This document shows positions 38,002-46,979 of a stretch of 64,000 nt of DNA, in pieces (position 1 is the stretch's first letter; each line of letters begins with the position of its first letter). Under the pieces are notes generated by a model. That model ran no database searches. It saw only the letters and a list, made by a program, of their open reading frames with translations, and had not been told where the DNA came from. A program made the position numbers and the translations under genes. Origin of the DNA: Pyxidicoccus parkwaysis (lineage in GTDB: Bacteria > Myxococcota > Myxococcia > Myxococcales > Myxococcaceae). The DNA lies in NCBI RefSeq assembly GCF_017301735.1, contig NZ_CP071090.1, positions 868,001 through 932,000 of the forward strand, in the 5' to 3' direction.

Positions 38002-38802
38002 GTGGCATTCCGTCCGCGTCGCGCCCTGGCGGTGTTCTGGAAGGACTTCCTGGACCTGCGGAAGAACGTGGGCCTGCTGGTGTCCATGGCGGTGCTGCCC
38101 ACCATCATGGTGCTGGTGCCCATTGGCGTCGTCTGGTCCTACGTGCGCACGCCCAATCACGCGGACCTGCGCAGCGTGGCGCTGTTCTATGACTCCAGCC
38201 TGCCGCTGGGCGCGAGCGCGGCGCGCTTCCTCATCGACAAGACGCTCGTCGACTGGTTCGGCATGTTCCTGGTGATGCCCGTCTTCGTCCCCATCCTCAT
38301 CGCCTCGCAGAGCGTGGCGGGAGAGAAGGAGCGGCGCACGCTGGAGCCGCTGCTCTCCTCGCCGGTGACGGCCGCGGAGCTGGTGACGGGCAAGAGCCTG
38401 GCGGCGCTGGTGCCCGCGGTGGCGATTACGTGGGTGGCCTTCATCTTCTTCTGCATCGGCGTGGACATCGTCGCGTGGCCGCTGGTGCAGATGCCGCTGA
38501 TGCCGGACGCGCTGTGGACCTTCGGCATCTTCGTGATTGCGCCGCTCTTCGCCTTCTTCGGCAACGGCGTGGCGGTGCTCATTTCCGCGCGGGTGAGCGA
38601 GGCGCGCATGGCGCAGCAACTCTCCGCGCTCGTGGTGCTGCCCCTGGTGGGCATGGTGGGCGGACAGGTGGCCGGCTTCCTCAAGGCAGGGCTGGGCTAC
38701 TACGCGCTCCAGGGTGGCGTGGTGCTGGTGTTGGACGCGGTGCTGCTGTGGGCGAGCATCCGCCTGCTGGACCGCGAGCGCCTCGTGAGCCGCTGGGGCT
38801 GA
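38002..38802 (+). CDS. ABC-2 type permease (NatB-like)
   Basis: 266 residues from GTG 38002. It has one N-terminal helix, a ~60-residue external loop, then five more membrane helices, the layout of ABC-2 exporters. The motif GEKERRTLEPLLSSPVTAAELVTGK is typical of NatB and bacitracin-type permeases (the cytoplasmic coupling region). The gene begins 3 bases after the ATPase gene, with GGGAGGGG as ribosome site. Together they form a half-size exporter pair. The hairpin at 38808-38827 follows. Confidence 0.9.
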   Translation: MAFRPRRALAVFWKDFLDLRKNVGLLVSMAVLPTIMVLVPIGVVWSYVRTPNHADLRSVALFYDSSLPLGASAARFLIDKTLVDWFGMFLVMPVFVPILIASQSVAGEKERRTLEPLLSSPVTAAELVTGKSLAALVPAVAITWVAFIFFCIGVDIVAWPLVQMPLMPDALWTFGIFVIAPLFAFFGNGVAVLISARVSEARMAQQLSALVVLPLVGMVGGQVAGFLKAGLGYYALQGGVVLVLDAVLLWASIRLLDRERLVSRWG

Positions 38803-38807
38803 CGTCC

Positions 38808-38827
38808 GCCTGTCGTCCGTGACAGGC
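38808..38827 (+). terminator. Possible weak terminator after the ABC permease gene
   Basis: GCCTGTC and GACAGGC form a perfect 7-base stem with a 6-base loop just after the stop codon at 38802. No T-tract follows, so termination is uncertain. Confidence 0.35.
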
Positions 38828-38996
38828 CCCCAGCCGGGCGAGCGGCTAGGCAATGGCCAGTGAAACTGGCATGTTGCGAGCAAGCAGCCGGGCGAAGGCG
38901 GGCGCGCTTTCGTCGCGGGTGCCACGTTCTTAAGAGGAGTGGGTGGCGGTGCGGGTTGACCGGCTGCCGACGCGGCCACGGAGGCGCTGACGAGCA

Positions 38997-40046
38997 ATGG
39001 GTATCTTCGACAGCATCAAGGGCGAGGCGAAGCGCAACTTCATCGCGCGCGCGGACTCGGCGAAGGGCGACATCATCTACAAGTATCCGGAGAACAACAT
39101 CCGGATGCTCACCCAGCTCACCGTCGACGCGGACGAGGTCGCCCTCTTCGTCAAGGACGGCAAGGTCGAGGGCAAGCTGGGGCCCGGCCGGCACACGCTG
39201 GACACCAACAACATCCCCTTCCTCGCCCGGCTGATGGAGGCCTTCACCGGCGGCAACCTCTTCATCTCCGAGGTCTTCTTCGTCTCGGTGCGCGAGGTGG
39301 CCGGTGTGAAGTTCGGCGGGCCCATCGGTGACGTGAGAGACCCGGAGACGGGCCTCGGCATCGGCACCATGGTGTACGGCGACTTCTCCATCCGCGTGAC
39401 GGACCCGGAGCGGCTGGTGGTGGGCCTCGTCGGCATGGGCCGCACCGGTAACGACGAGCTGCTGGGCTGGTTCAAGAACCAGGTCCTCAAGGTGACGAGG
39501 GACCGCATCGCCGAGCTGCTGGTGAAGAAGCGCTGGCCGCTGCTCGACGTGACGAGTGGTGCGTACACGGAGGAAATCGAGACCGAGGTCATCGCCGGCC
39601 TGAAGCCGCACGTGGATGGCTACGGCCTCACCGTGGTGCGGATGGGCAACTTCCACGTCAGCATCAAGCCGGAGGACGAGGCGACGCTGAAGAAGCTGTC
39701 CAAGGACGTGGCGTACTCGCGTCTGGCCGGTGGCTTCCAGCAGTACGCGCAGGGCCAGGCGATGCTGGGCGCGGCCGAGGGCATGGCCAAGGGCGGCGAC
39801 GGCAGCGGCGCCGGCAGCGCACTGGGCGGCATGGGCATGGGCATGGGCTTCGGCATGGCCCAGCAGTTCATGAACCAGCAGCACCAGCAGCAGCCTCAAC
39901 AGCAGCAGCCCGCCCCCCAGGCGGCCCCCGCCGACACGCGCAGCCCCGCGCAGCGCCTGAAGGAAATCAAGGAGCTGAAGGACGCGGGCGTGCTCTCCGA
40001 CGAGGAGTACAACGCCAAGCGCGCGGAGCTGATGAAGCTGCTGTAG
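38997..40046 (+). CDS. SPFH-domain protein with C-terminal SHOCT segment
   Basis: 349 residues. Residues 1 to about 230 resemble the YdjI-type SPFH/virion-core-like family (FDSIKGEAKRNFIAR, GPGRHTLDTNNIPF). A Gly/Met-rich then Gln/Pro-rich low-complexity linker follows. The last ~30 residues are a SHOCT helix pair (RLKEIKELKDAGVLSDEEYNAK), often found as an oligomerisation tail. Members are linked to membrane stress and membrane-domain organisation. No signal peptide or helix for insertion is seen, so membrane association would be peripheral. It is probably a single-gene unit with the terminator at 40073. Confidence 0.85.
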   Translation: MGIFDSIKGEAKRNFIARADSAKGDIIYKYPENNIRMLTQLTVDADEVALFVKDGKVEGKLGPGRHTLDTNNIPFLARLMEAFTGGNLFISEVFFVSVREVAGVKFGGPIGDVRDPETGLGIGTMVYGDFSIRVTDPERLVVGLVGMGRTGNDELLGWFKNQVLKVTRDRIAELLVKKRWPLLDVTSGAYTEEIETEVIAGLKPHVDGYGLTVVRMGNFHVSIKPEDEATLKKLSKDVAYSRLAGGFQQYAQGQAMLGAAEGMAKGGDGSGAGSALGGMGMGMGFGMAQQFMNQQHQQQPQQQQPAPQAAPADTRSPAQRLKEIKELKDAGVLSDEEYNAKRAELMKLL

Positions 40047-40072
40047 TCCCGCGCGGATTCGCGAAGTGACTC

Positions 40073-40106
40073 AGGGCCTCCGTCCTCGAAGCAGGGCGGG
40101 GGCCCT
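40073..40106 (+). terminator. Terminator after the SPFH gene
   Basis: A 13-pair stem (AGGGCCTCCGTCC with GGGCGGGGGCCCT, two wobble pairs) with an 8-base loop is followed by CGTCGTTT. It lies 26 bases after the stop codon. Confidence 0.6.
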
Positions 40107-40272
40107 CGTCGTTTCCGGGCGGTAGGGCCGCTGATGCAGTTGCTTCGTCACATGGCGCATGCGGAACCCGCGTCCTGTAGGGCGGGGATGCGACCTGGTG
40201 TGCAGGCTTCCTTGCGCGAGGTCCGGCGCACCGGGTGGACCCCGCGTGCGCCTTGCCCCGCCATGTCGCGGC

Positions 40273-42045
40273 TCAGCGCCCGTCGCCCGCCTGCGGCACC
40301 GCCTTGGGCGCGCTCTGCTGCTTCTCGGGCGGCGTGCTGAACTCCTCCAGGCCTGGCGCCGGAGGCGGCTGTGTGAAGTCCTCCAGGCCCGGGGCGGAGG
40401 GGAGGATGGCGTCCTCCACACCCTGCAGGTTGAGCTTCATCGGCACCTGGAGCGTGGTGCCCAGCCGGAGCAGCAGCACGTCCGGTGCAATGCCCTTCTC
40501 ACCAATCGCCTCGGCCACCTCGCGCGCGGACAGAGCGTTGCCCTTGGCCCACAAATCCTTGAGGAAGGCGCCCGACTGCTGCGAGCGCCACCACGCCGGG
40601 CCGAAGCGCGCCTTGAGCTGCGCCTGGAGCTGCCCCGCGAGGAACCACGCGCGGAAGCTGTCCGCGGACTGGAAGAAGTCCTCCTGGTCCACGAGGTAGC
40701 GCGCCACGTCCTCGTCCGTCATCGGGATGTCGTCCGTGCGCGACATGATTTCGCGGTACAGCTCCTTCGGGTCCGCCTCCACGCGCCGGTGCAGCTCCAG
40801 CTGGTACAGCAGCCGTCCCGCCGCGTGACGGATGAGGTACAGCTTGTGCGCGCTGGACGCCGCCAGGTACTTCGCGCGCTGCTCACCCGCGACGCCCGCG
40901 TGCTCCTCCAGCCACACCGGGTCCTCCACCAGGTCCGCGAAGAGCGCCGAGTACGCCTCGCCCACCGTGGGGTTGCCCAGCCGCGCCAGCTCGAAGCGCG
41001 TCTCCTTGGTGAAGGCCGAGTGCAGCGCGTGACCGAACTCGTGCAGCACGCGCCCCTGGTGCAGCACGCCCGAGCCCGGCTTGAAGGACAGCCGCACGTC
41101 GTCCGGCACCCGCACCGCCAGCGCCAGCGGGCGCGAGCTCTTGCCGCGGATGTCACGTGAATCAATCTTCACGTTGGGCATCTCGCCCAAATCAATCCCC
41201 ATGCCCGACAGCGTGCCGTGCGCCTTGAGCAGCGACTCGCCCTTGGGGAAGGCGTCCTCCACCTCGCGCGACTTGAACAGCCGGGGGATGTCCGCGCGGG
41301 TGATGTCCTTGAAGGGCACGCCCAGCTCGCGCTGGCTCAGCCGCTCCATCACCACCCGGTACGGCGCCTGCGTGGCCTGGAGGATTTCCTCCGCCAGCAC
41401 GCTCAGCTTGCCCAGGTCCGCCTGCCGCAATTCACCGCCGAAGGCCTCGTACGAGGAGAAGCCCAGCTCTCGCACCAGCTCCTCCGCGCGCTCCTCGCGG
41501 CGCCGCAGCGTCTGGTTGAGCCGCTCGATTCCGGGCGTGGCCGCCGAGTACATGGCCCGCCTGCGCGCCACCGTGCGCTCGTTGGCGAGCAGCCGCTCCA
41601 AATCCCGGTAGCGCACGTCCTTCCCCTCCACGGGGAAGGTGAGGGACGCCTCCAGGTTGGCGGCCGCGTCGTTGAACTCGGCGAGCGCGCGCGACATGTA
41701 CTCGCCCGCGAAGTGCGAGTGCAGCGCGGTGAGGGCGCGCACCTCGCGCGGGTCCGTCGTGAGCTGCCGCAGCCGGTCGATTTTGCGGATGTTCTCGATG
41801 CTGAAGAGCGTCTCCTTGCCCGCGTACGTCCCGGCGACGTCCACGTGGCGGCCCTCCGTCCAGAACACCCAGATGAGCCGGTGCTGCGCCTCCAGGAGCG
41901 CTTCCGCCTGCGTGGACAGGTCCTTCACGTCGGCGGTGAGCTGCTGCTGCTCGGTGAGGACCTTCCGGGCATCCGCCGGTGGACCTTTGGGACAGGCGGT
42001 GATGCAGAAGGCGACAGCCAGCAGCAGGGGAATCCTTGGGTGCAT
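40273..42045 (-). CDS. Lipoprotein zinc metallopeptidase, M3-like
   Basis: 590 residues. Residues 1-18 are a lipoprotein signal peptide with lipobox ITAC (Cys18), so the enzyme should be anchored in an envelope membrane. The zinc-binding HEFGH motif is at 335-339 with a downstream Glu (GEAYSALFADLVED), as in gluzincins such as M3 oligopeptidases. The long helical N-terminal part is also M3-like. A C-terminal Pro/Gln-rich tail carries two near-identical PGLEDF/PGLEEF repeats. ATG 42045 is preferred, with GAGG 6 bases before it; ATG 42057 is also in frame. It is divergent from epmA, sharing a 30-base gap. Confidence 0.85.
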   Translation of the reverse strand: MHPRIPLLLAVAFCITACPKGPPADARKVLTEQQQLTADVKDLSTQAEALLEAQHRLIWVFWTEGRHVDVAGTYAGKETLFSIENIRKIDRLRQLTTDPREVRALTALHSHFAGEYMSRALAEFNDAAANLEASLTFPVEGKDVRYRDLERLLANERTVARRRAMYSAATPGIERLNQTLRRREERAEELVRELGFSSYEAFGGELRQADLGKLSVLAEEILQATQAPYRVVMERLSQRELGVPFKDITRADIPRLFKSREVEDAFPKGESLLKAHGTLSGMGIDLGEMPNVKIDSRDIRGKSSRPLALAVRVPDDVRLSFKPGSGVLHQGRVLHEFGHALHSAFTKETRFELARLGNPTVGEAYSALFADLVEDPVWLEEHAGVAGEQRAKYLAASSAHKLYLIRHAAGRLLYQLELHRRVEADPKELYREIMSRTDDIPMTDEDVARYLVDQEDFFQSADSFRAWFLAGQLQAQLKARFGPAWWRSQQSGAFLKDLWAKGNALSAREVAEAIGEKGIAPDVLLLRLGTTLQVPMKLNLQGVEDAILPSAPGLEDFTQPPPAPGLEEFSTPPEKQQSAPKAVPQAGDGR

Positions 42046-42075
42046 GTGGGGCCTCATGTTACTTGCGCTCTGCCC

Positions 42076-43080
42076 ATGCCCAACCTTTCTCAATGGCGGG
42101 CCGCCCGGGGCCGCCAGGCCCTCTACTCCGCCCTGCGACGTTTCTTCTCCGCCCACGACTACCTGGAGGTGGAAACGCCGCTCCTCATCCCCGCGCCCGG
42201 CATGGAGCCGCACATCAACGCCTTCGAGGCCGGCTTCATCCCGGAGACGGACGTGGGCCGGGCGAGGACGCTCTACCTCCACACCAGCCCCGAGTACGCG
42301 ATGAAGCGCCTGCTCGCCGACGGGGCCGGGCCCCTGTTCCAAATCTGCAAGGTGTTCCGCAACGGCGAGGTGTCCCTCACGCACAACCCGGAATTCACCA
42401 TGCTGGAGTTCTACCGGCCGCACACGGACTACCACGGCATCATGGCGGACCTGGAGGGCGCGCTCGCGGAGGCCGGGCGCAGCGCGACGGAGGGTGAGCC
42501 CGGCGCGGACCCGGCCTTCTTCACGCGCACGCCGTACGAGCGCCTCACCGTGCGGGACGCGGTGCTGCGAGCGACTGGCGTAGACATTCGCGTGCATGCG
42601 GACGGGCCCTCGCTCAAGCGGGCGGCCGAGGCCGCGGGCGTGCGCACCGGCGACGCGGAGAGCTTCGACGACGTCTTCTTCCACCTCTTCCTGCAGAAGG
42701 TGGAGACCGGGCTGGGACACGAGCGGCCCACCTTCCTGATTGAGTACCCGGCGTCCATGGCGGCGCTCTCCCGCCTCAAACCCGGTGACTCCGCCGTTGC
42801 AGAGCGCGTGGAGCTCTACGCCAAGGGCCTGGAGCTCGCGAACGGGTTCTCGGAGCTGACAGACCCGACAGAGCAGCGGGCACGGCTGGTGGAAGAACAG
42901 GAACTCCGGCGTAGGCTGGGGCGGTCCGTGTATCCTCTGGACGAGCGGTTCCTTGACGCGGTAGGTCGAATGCCGCCCTCGGCGGGCATCGCCGTGGGGC
43001 TCGACCGAATCCTGATGCTGCTGCTCGGGGTCCAGCGCATCTCGGATGTCCTCATGTTCCCCGCCCACGAGTTCGTGTGA
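42076..43080 (+). CDS. epmA: Elongation factor P--(R)-beta-lysine ligase / GenX-type lysyl-tRNA synthetase paralogue
   Basis: 334 residues forming a class II aminoacyl-tRNA synthetase catalytic core without an anticodon-binding domain, the layout of EpmA (PoxA, GenX). Motif 1 is near FFSAHDYLEVETPLL, motif 2 is ICKVFRNGE and motif 3 is GIAVGLDRILMLL. It is expected to attach beta-lysine to a lysine of elongation factor P. No EpmB or EF-P gene lies in the window. The stop overlaps the GTG start of the next gene by four bases. The length matches EpmA, so a truncated LysS is unlikely. Confidence 0.9.
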   Translation: MPNLSQWRAARGRQALYSALRRFFSAHDYLEVETPLLIPAPGMEPHINAFEAGFIPETDVGRARTLYLHTSPEYAMKRLLADGAGPLFQICKVFRNGEVSLTHNPEFTMLEFYRPHTDYHGIMADLEGALAEAGRSATEGEPGADPAFFTRTPYERLTVRDAVLRATGVDIRVHADGPSLKRAAEAAGVRTGDAESFDDVFFHLFLQKVETGLGHERPTFLIEYPASMAALSRLKPGDSAVAERVELYAKGLELANGFSELTDPTEQRARLVEEQELRRRLGRSVYPLDERFLDAVGRMPPSAGIAVGLDRILMLLLGVQRISDVLMFPAHEFV

Positions 43081-43817
43081 TTCGCAAGCTCCTTCAGACG
43101 GCGTTTGCCGGGACGGCGGCGGTGGGACTCACGGGCGCGTTCTCCACTGTGGTGTCGGCGTTGTCGCTGAAGGAGGACCCGCGCGACGCGGACCGGGCGC
43201 TGCATGTCTGGGCGCGGCTGGTGCTGGCGTCAGCGGGGGTGGAGCACGAGGCGGTGGGGCTGGAGCACATCCCCGCGGACGGCCAGGTGGTGTTCGTGAG
43301 CAACCACCAGTCGCACTACGACGCGTTGGTGCACTTCGCGCACATCCGCAAGCACACGCGGTACGTGGCCAAGGCGGAGCTCTTCAAGATTCCGGTGTTC
43401 GGCGCGGCGCTGCGGCGCTCGGGCAACATTCCCGTGGAGCGCACGGGGGGCGGGGGAGACAGGGCCCGTCTGTCCGAGGCGGCGCGGGCGGTGCGCGAGC
43501 GGGTGAGCGTGCTCTTCTTCGCGGAGGGCACGCGCAGCGAGGACGGCCTGCTGCGGCCGTTCAAGAAGGGCGCCGCCGCGCTCGCAATCCAGGCGGGCGT
43601 GCCGGTGGTGCCCATGGCCGTGTCAGGCACACGGCTCATTCTTCCCAAGGGGGGCAGGGCGGTGCGGTGGGGCCAGCGCGTGGCGCTGGTGGTGGGCGAG
43701 CCCGTCTCGACTGAAGGCCTGACGAATCAAGACCGCGAGCCGCTCACGCACCGGCTGGAGGACGCGGTCGCTCAACTCTATTCCGAGGCGTGCAAGCGCT
43801 CGGGAGACGTTCCATGA
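43077..43817 (+). CDS. plsC: 1-acyl-sn-glycerol-3-phosphate acyltransferase family protein
   Basis: 246 residues from GTG 43077. The acyltransferase motif I NHQSHYD (H-x4-D) is near residue 78, and the motif III FAEGTRSEDG and motif IV region VPVVPMAVSGT follow. An N-terminal hydrophobic segment would bind the membrane. It makes phosphatidic acid from lysophosphatidic acid with acyl-CoA or acyl-ACP. It sits between epmA and ppa with overlapping start/stop codons on both sides, so the three are clearly one operon. The symbol is by family; other PlsC paralogues can act on different lipids. Confidence 0.88.
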   Translation: MIRKLLQTAFAGTAAVGLTGAFSTVVSALSLKEDPRDADRALHVWARLVLASAGVEHEAVGLEHIPADGQVVFVSNHQSHYDALVHFAHIRKHTRYVAKAELFKIPVFGAALRRSGNIPVERTGGGGDRARLSEAARAVRERVSVLFFAEGTRSEDGLLRPFKKGAAALAIQAGVPVVPMAVSGTRLILPKGGRAVRWGQRVALVVGEPVSTEGLTNQDREPLTHRLEDAVAQLYSEACKRSGDVP

Positions 43818-44506
43818 AGAAGCCCGTACAGACAACATCCCAGGCTCACCCGTGGCATGGCATCACGCCCGGGGAAGACGCCCCTTCCATCGTCACCGCG
43901 TACATCGAAATCGTCCCCACGGACGCCGTGAAGTACGAGCTGGACAAGGAGTCCGGCATCCTGAAGCTGGACCGGCCGCAGCGGTTCAGCAGCCAGTGCC
44001 CCACGCTCTACGGGTTCATCCCGCAGACGTTCTGCGACGAGCTGGTGGCGAAGCGCTGCGCCGAGCGCACCGGCCTGAAGGACATCCGCGGCGACAACGA
44101 CCCGATTGATATCTGCGTGCTGACGGAGAAGGTCATCTCCAACGGGAATCTCCTCGTGCGCGCGGTGCCCATCGGCGGCTTCCGGATGGTCGACGGCAAC
44201 GAGGCCGACGACAAAATCATCGCGGTGCTGGAGTCGGACCTGGTGTACGGCGAGCTGCAGCACATTGCCCAGCTGCCGCGCGCGTTGCTGGACCGGCTCA
44301 AGCACTACTTCCTCACGTACAAGCAGATTCCGGGCGAGGGGAAGCGCAGCGTGGAAATCGCCGAGGTGTATGACCAGCCCGAGGCGCTCGAGGTCATCAA
44401 GCGCAGCATGAAGGACTACGAGCGGCTGTACGGCGCGAAGACCGCGGCGTCGGCGGGCCGTGTCGGGACGGCGCGCAAGGCGCGCACGCGGGCCCGCGCG
44501 GGCTGA
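43814..44506 (+). CDS. ppa: Soluble inorganic pyrophosphatase (family I)
   Basis: 230 residues from ATG 43814, in an ATGA overlap with plsC. It has the family I metal-binding motif GDNDPIDICVL, with the surrounding ETF-like substrate loop YGFIPQTFCDE. It hydrolyses pyrophosphate made by biosynthesis and aminoacylation. It is longer than the E. coli enzyme (about 175 residues) because of an N-terminal extension and a Lys/Arg/Ala-rich tail. The region after it, to 44640, has no gene. Confidence 0.9.
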   Translation: MKKPVQTTSQAHPWHGITPGEDAPSIVTAYIEIVPTDAVKYELDKESGILKLDRPQRFSSQCPTLYGFIPQTFCDELVAKRCAERTGLKDIRGDNDPIDICVLTEKVISNGNLLVRAVPIGGFRMVDGNEADDKIIAVLESDLVYGELQHIAQLPRALLDRLKHYFLTYKQIPGEGKRSVEIAEVYDQPEALEVIKRSMKDYERLYGAKTAASAGRVGTARKARTRARAG

Positions 44507-44640
44507 GAATGTCCCGGGGCGGACCCTGACCTGCCCTGGAGTTGTAAGCGCCGCCCGGGTCCAGCCCCGCCGCGCCCTGCCACGGGTTGCATCCAGTCAG
44601 ATGGGCGCGGCACCCTCCTCTCCGGTTCGGAGGAGGCTTC

Positions 44641-45927
44641 ATGGGCACGGTCCTGATGGATGTCCTGGAGGAGCACCTCGACGAGGCCTCCTGGCAGTGG
44701 CTCCAGCGGAGCCGCGCCTTGATGGCTCCCGACTTCAACCTCTCCGAGACGGCCGCCGTCGAGGAGCGCCTCCTCGCCCACGTGGATGGGCTCGTCGAAG
44801 CGGGCTCGGACGGGGTGGAGACCTGCCTCCTGCCCGCGCTGACGCCCGATGACCCATGCCGCGCGTCGGCCGCGGCCCTGGCCCTGCTGGAGGGTGGCGA
44901 CGCAGGGTGGGAGTGGGTGCTGGAGCGCGGGCTCGGCGACCCCGAGCTGCGCCCGCTGCTCCGGGAGCCGCTGGAGCTGGCCGGGTGTCCTGGCCTGGAC
45001 GAGCGCCTGGGCGCCCTGCTGAGCACGGACGACGCAGGGCTCCTGGCCGAGGTGGTCGGCACGCTGTCGGCGCGAGGCACGTTGTCGTCCGACGTGGTGA
45101 GGCGCTGTCTCCAGCACGAGGATGCGCGCGTGCGCGGCAGCGCGCTCGAAGGGGCCATCGCTGCTCCCAGGCCGGAGCTGCGGGCGCCCCTGCTCGAGTT
45201 GCTTGCATCGGGTCCTTCGGAGTCATGCCCTCTGCGGCTGGAAGCAGGCCTCGTGCATGGTCTGCGCGAGGCCTGGGACGCTTGTGGGCGTGCCGTCGAT
45301 GCGGGGGTGCATGAGGCGCTAATCCCATGGGCGCTCGGCTGTGACGAGCGCGGTGTCGCGCGACTCGTGGCGTTGCTCGCTCGGGAGCCCATCCGCGCCC
45401 AGGCCCTCTGGGCACTGGGCTTCTCGGGCCGATTGGAAGCCGCCGATGCATGCCTCGCGTGGATGGAGGACCCGAAGGTGGCCACGCTTGCCGGTGAGGC
45501 CTTCTGCGCCATCACGGGGCTTCGACTCGAAGGGGAGCATGTCGCGGCGCAGGCCGAAAACTTCAGCGAGTCCTTGGAGGAGGACGACCTGGACGCGGAC
45601 CTGACGCCGCGCCCTGAAGACGACCTGCCCCTTCCCCGAGCGTCGGCAGTGGCCGCGTGGTGGAAGAACGCCCGCGGAGGGCTCACTCCAGGCCGGCGCT
45701 ACCTGCGTGGGCGCCTCCTGGATGCGGCGGTGCTGATGGAGGCCCTGGCGGTGGATTCAATGCGGCGTCGGCATGTGCTGGCGCGGGAACTGGCGCTGCG
45801 TACGCGTGGCGCATGCCGCGTGCAGACCCGGGCGCGAATCGAAAGGCAGCGAGCCATGCTCCAACAGCTGGCGTCGTCGCGGATCCAGGTCCGCTTGCAG
45901 TCTCCCCTGGTGCAGGGGCTCGCGTAG
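44641..45927 (+). CDS. TIGR02270 family protein (HEAT-like repeats), T6SS-associated
   Basis: 428 residues from ATG 44641, with GGAGG about 10 bases before it. The sequence is a series of short helical, leucine-rich units resembling HEAT/PBS-lyase repeats (DVVRRCLQHEDARVRGSALEGA), and ends with a basic helical tail. It fits the TIGR02270 family found beside type VI secretion effector genes, especially in myxobacteria. Its exact role is unknown; a scaffold or loading function is a common guess. It is the first gene of the cassette that continues with DUF2169, ketosynthase-like, PAAR-like, nuclease and immunity genes. Confidence 0.8.
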   Translation: MGTVLMDVLEEHLDEASWQWLQRSRALMAPDFNLSETAAVEERLLAHVDGLVEAGSDGVETCLLPALTPDDPCRASAAALALLEGGDAGWEWVLERGLGDPELRPLLREPLELAGCPGLDERLGALLSTDDAGLLAEVVGTLSARGTLSSDVVRRCLQHEDARVRGSALEGAIAAPRPELRAPLLELLASGPSESCPLRLEAGLVHGLREAWDACGRAVDAGVHEALIPWALGCDERGVARLVALLAREPIRAQALWALGFSGRLEAADACLAWMEDPKVATLAGEAFCAITGLRLEGEHVAAQAENFSESLEEDDLDADLTPRPEDDLPLPRASAVAAWWKNARGGLTPGRRYLRGRLLDAAVLMEALAVDSMRRRHVLARELALRTRGACRVQTRARIERQRAMLQQLASSRIQVRLQSPLVQGLA

Positions 45928-45941
45928 GGGAGGAGGCGTCC

Positions 45942-46979
45942 GTGCTCCAGGTGAAGAACGAGACTCCCTTCGTACCGGGCCTTTCCATCTTCCCGGACGA
46001 GGAGGGTGTGGACACGGTGTACCTGACGGTGAAGGCGACCTTCCGCTTTGTTGCTGACACGCTCGAAGTGGCGGGAGCGCAGCCACCACTGGTGCTCGAC
46101 GACACGTACTGGGGAGAGCCAGGGGCCTCCAGCTTGAAGTACGCGAGCGAGGTTCACCTTCTCAAGCCAGGCACGGATGTGGTGCTGGTGGGCGACGCCT
46201 TCGCGCCGGGCGGCCGGCCCGTCTCTTCGTGTCTCGTCTCGGTCCGCGTGGGCCCGTTGCAGCGCACTCTCACGGTCTTCGGAGACCGGCAATGGAAGGG
46301 CGGGGTGATGTCGCCACGCAGCTCCACGCCCGAGCCATTCGTGAGGATGCCGCTGCGCTACGAGCGCGCATTCGGGGGAACCCATGTACAGGAGGGAGGC
46401 CAGGGCGAGGTGCTTGCCGCGCCGAGGAACCCCGTGGGGCGCGGCTTTCGAGGCAAGCGCAGCGCCTCGGAGATGTTGAACCTGCCACTGCCGAACGTGG
46501 AGGACCCCCGCGCGCTCATACATGGCATCTCGGATGTGCCCGAACCCGCGGGAGTGGGGTACGTCGCGCCGTCATGGCTGCCGCGCAAGGCGCTGGCGGG
46601 GACCTACGACGAAGCGTGGCGGACCGGGCGCGCGCCCTACCTGCCCGTGGACTTCAACCCGGACTACTTCCGCGCCGCCAGCCCGGGCCTGAGCGCCGCG
46701 GGCTTCCTGGGAGGCGGCGAGCCCGTGGAGCTTCGCAACGTGTCTCCTTCGGGCATCGTTCGGCTGAGCCTGCCCCGGTGCGAATTCGACATCACCGCGA
46801 GGATTGCCGGCCGCTCACAACAGGCGCGCATGCGGCTGGAGACCGTGCTGCTGGAGCCGGGCGAGGAGCGGCTGAGCCTCCTGTGGCGGGGGGCCATGTC
46901 GTGCGACAAGGAGGTGTTGAAGGTCGAGGGGGCCCGCTTCCGCCTCAAGTCACTGGCCGGTGCGAAGGGAGCCGTCTGA
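45942..46979 (+). CDS. DUF2169 family protein, T6SS effector adaptor
   Basis: 345 residues from GTG 45942, with GGGGAGGAGG just before it. The family hallmarks VYLTVKATFRF, VVLVGDAF, YERAFGG and NPVGRGF are visible. DUF2169 proteins are encoded next to PAAR-like tips and VgrG and are considered chaperones or adaptors that help load effectors. No signal peptide. The stop overlaps the next start by one base (TGATG). The order TIGR02270-DUF2169-ketosynthase-like-DUF4150-toxin supports a dedicated effector module. Confidence 0.85.
   Translation: MLQVKNETPFVPGLSIFPDEEGVDTVYLTVKATFRFVADTLEVAGAQPPLVLDDTYWGEPGASSLKYASEVHLLKPGTDVVLVGDAFAPGGRPVSSCLVSVRVGPLQRTLTVFGDRQWKGGVMSPRSSTPEPFVRMPLRYERAFGGTHVQEGGQGEVLAAPRNPVGRGFRGKRSASEMLNLPLPNVEDPRALIHGISDVPEPAGVGYVAPSWLPRKALAGTYDEAWRTGRAPYLPVDFNPDYFRAASPGLSAAGFLGGGEPVELRNVSPSGIVRLSLPRCEFDITARIAGRSQQARMRLETVLLEPGEERLSLLWRGAMSCDKEVLKVEGARFRLKSLAGAKGAV

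Noticed and set aside
42046..43068. Extension of the metallopeptidase frame opposite epmA
   Set aside because: A lipoprotein signal peptide begins at ATG 42045 with a good ribosome site, and epmA on the other strand has all class II synthetase motifs.
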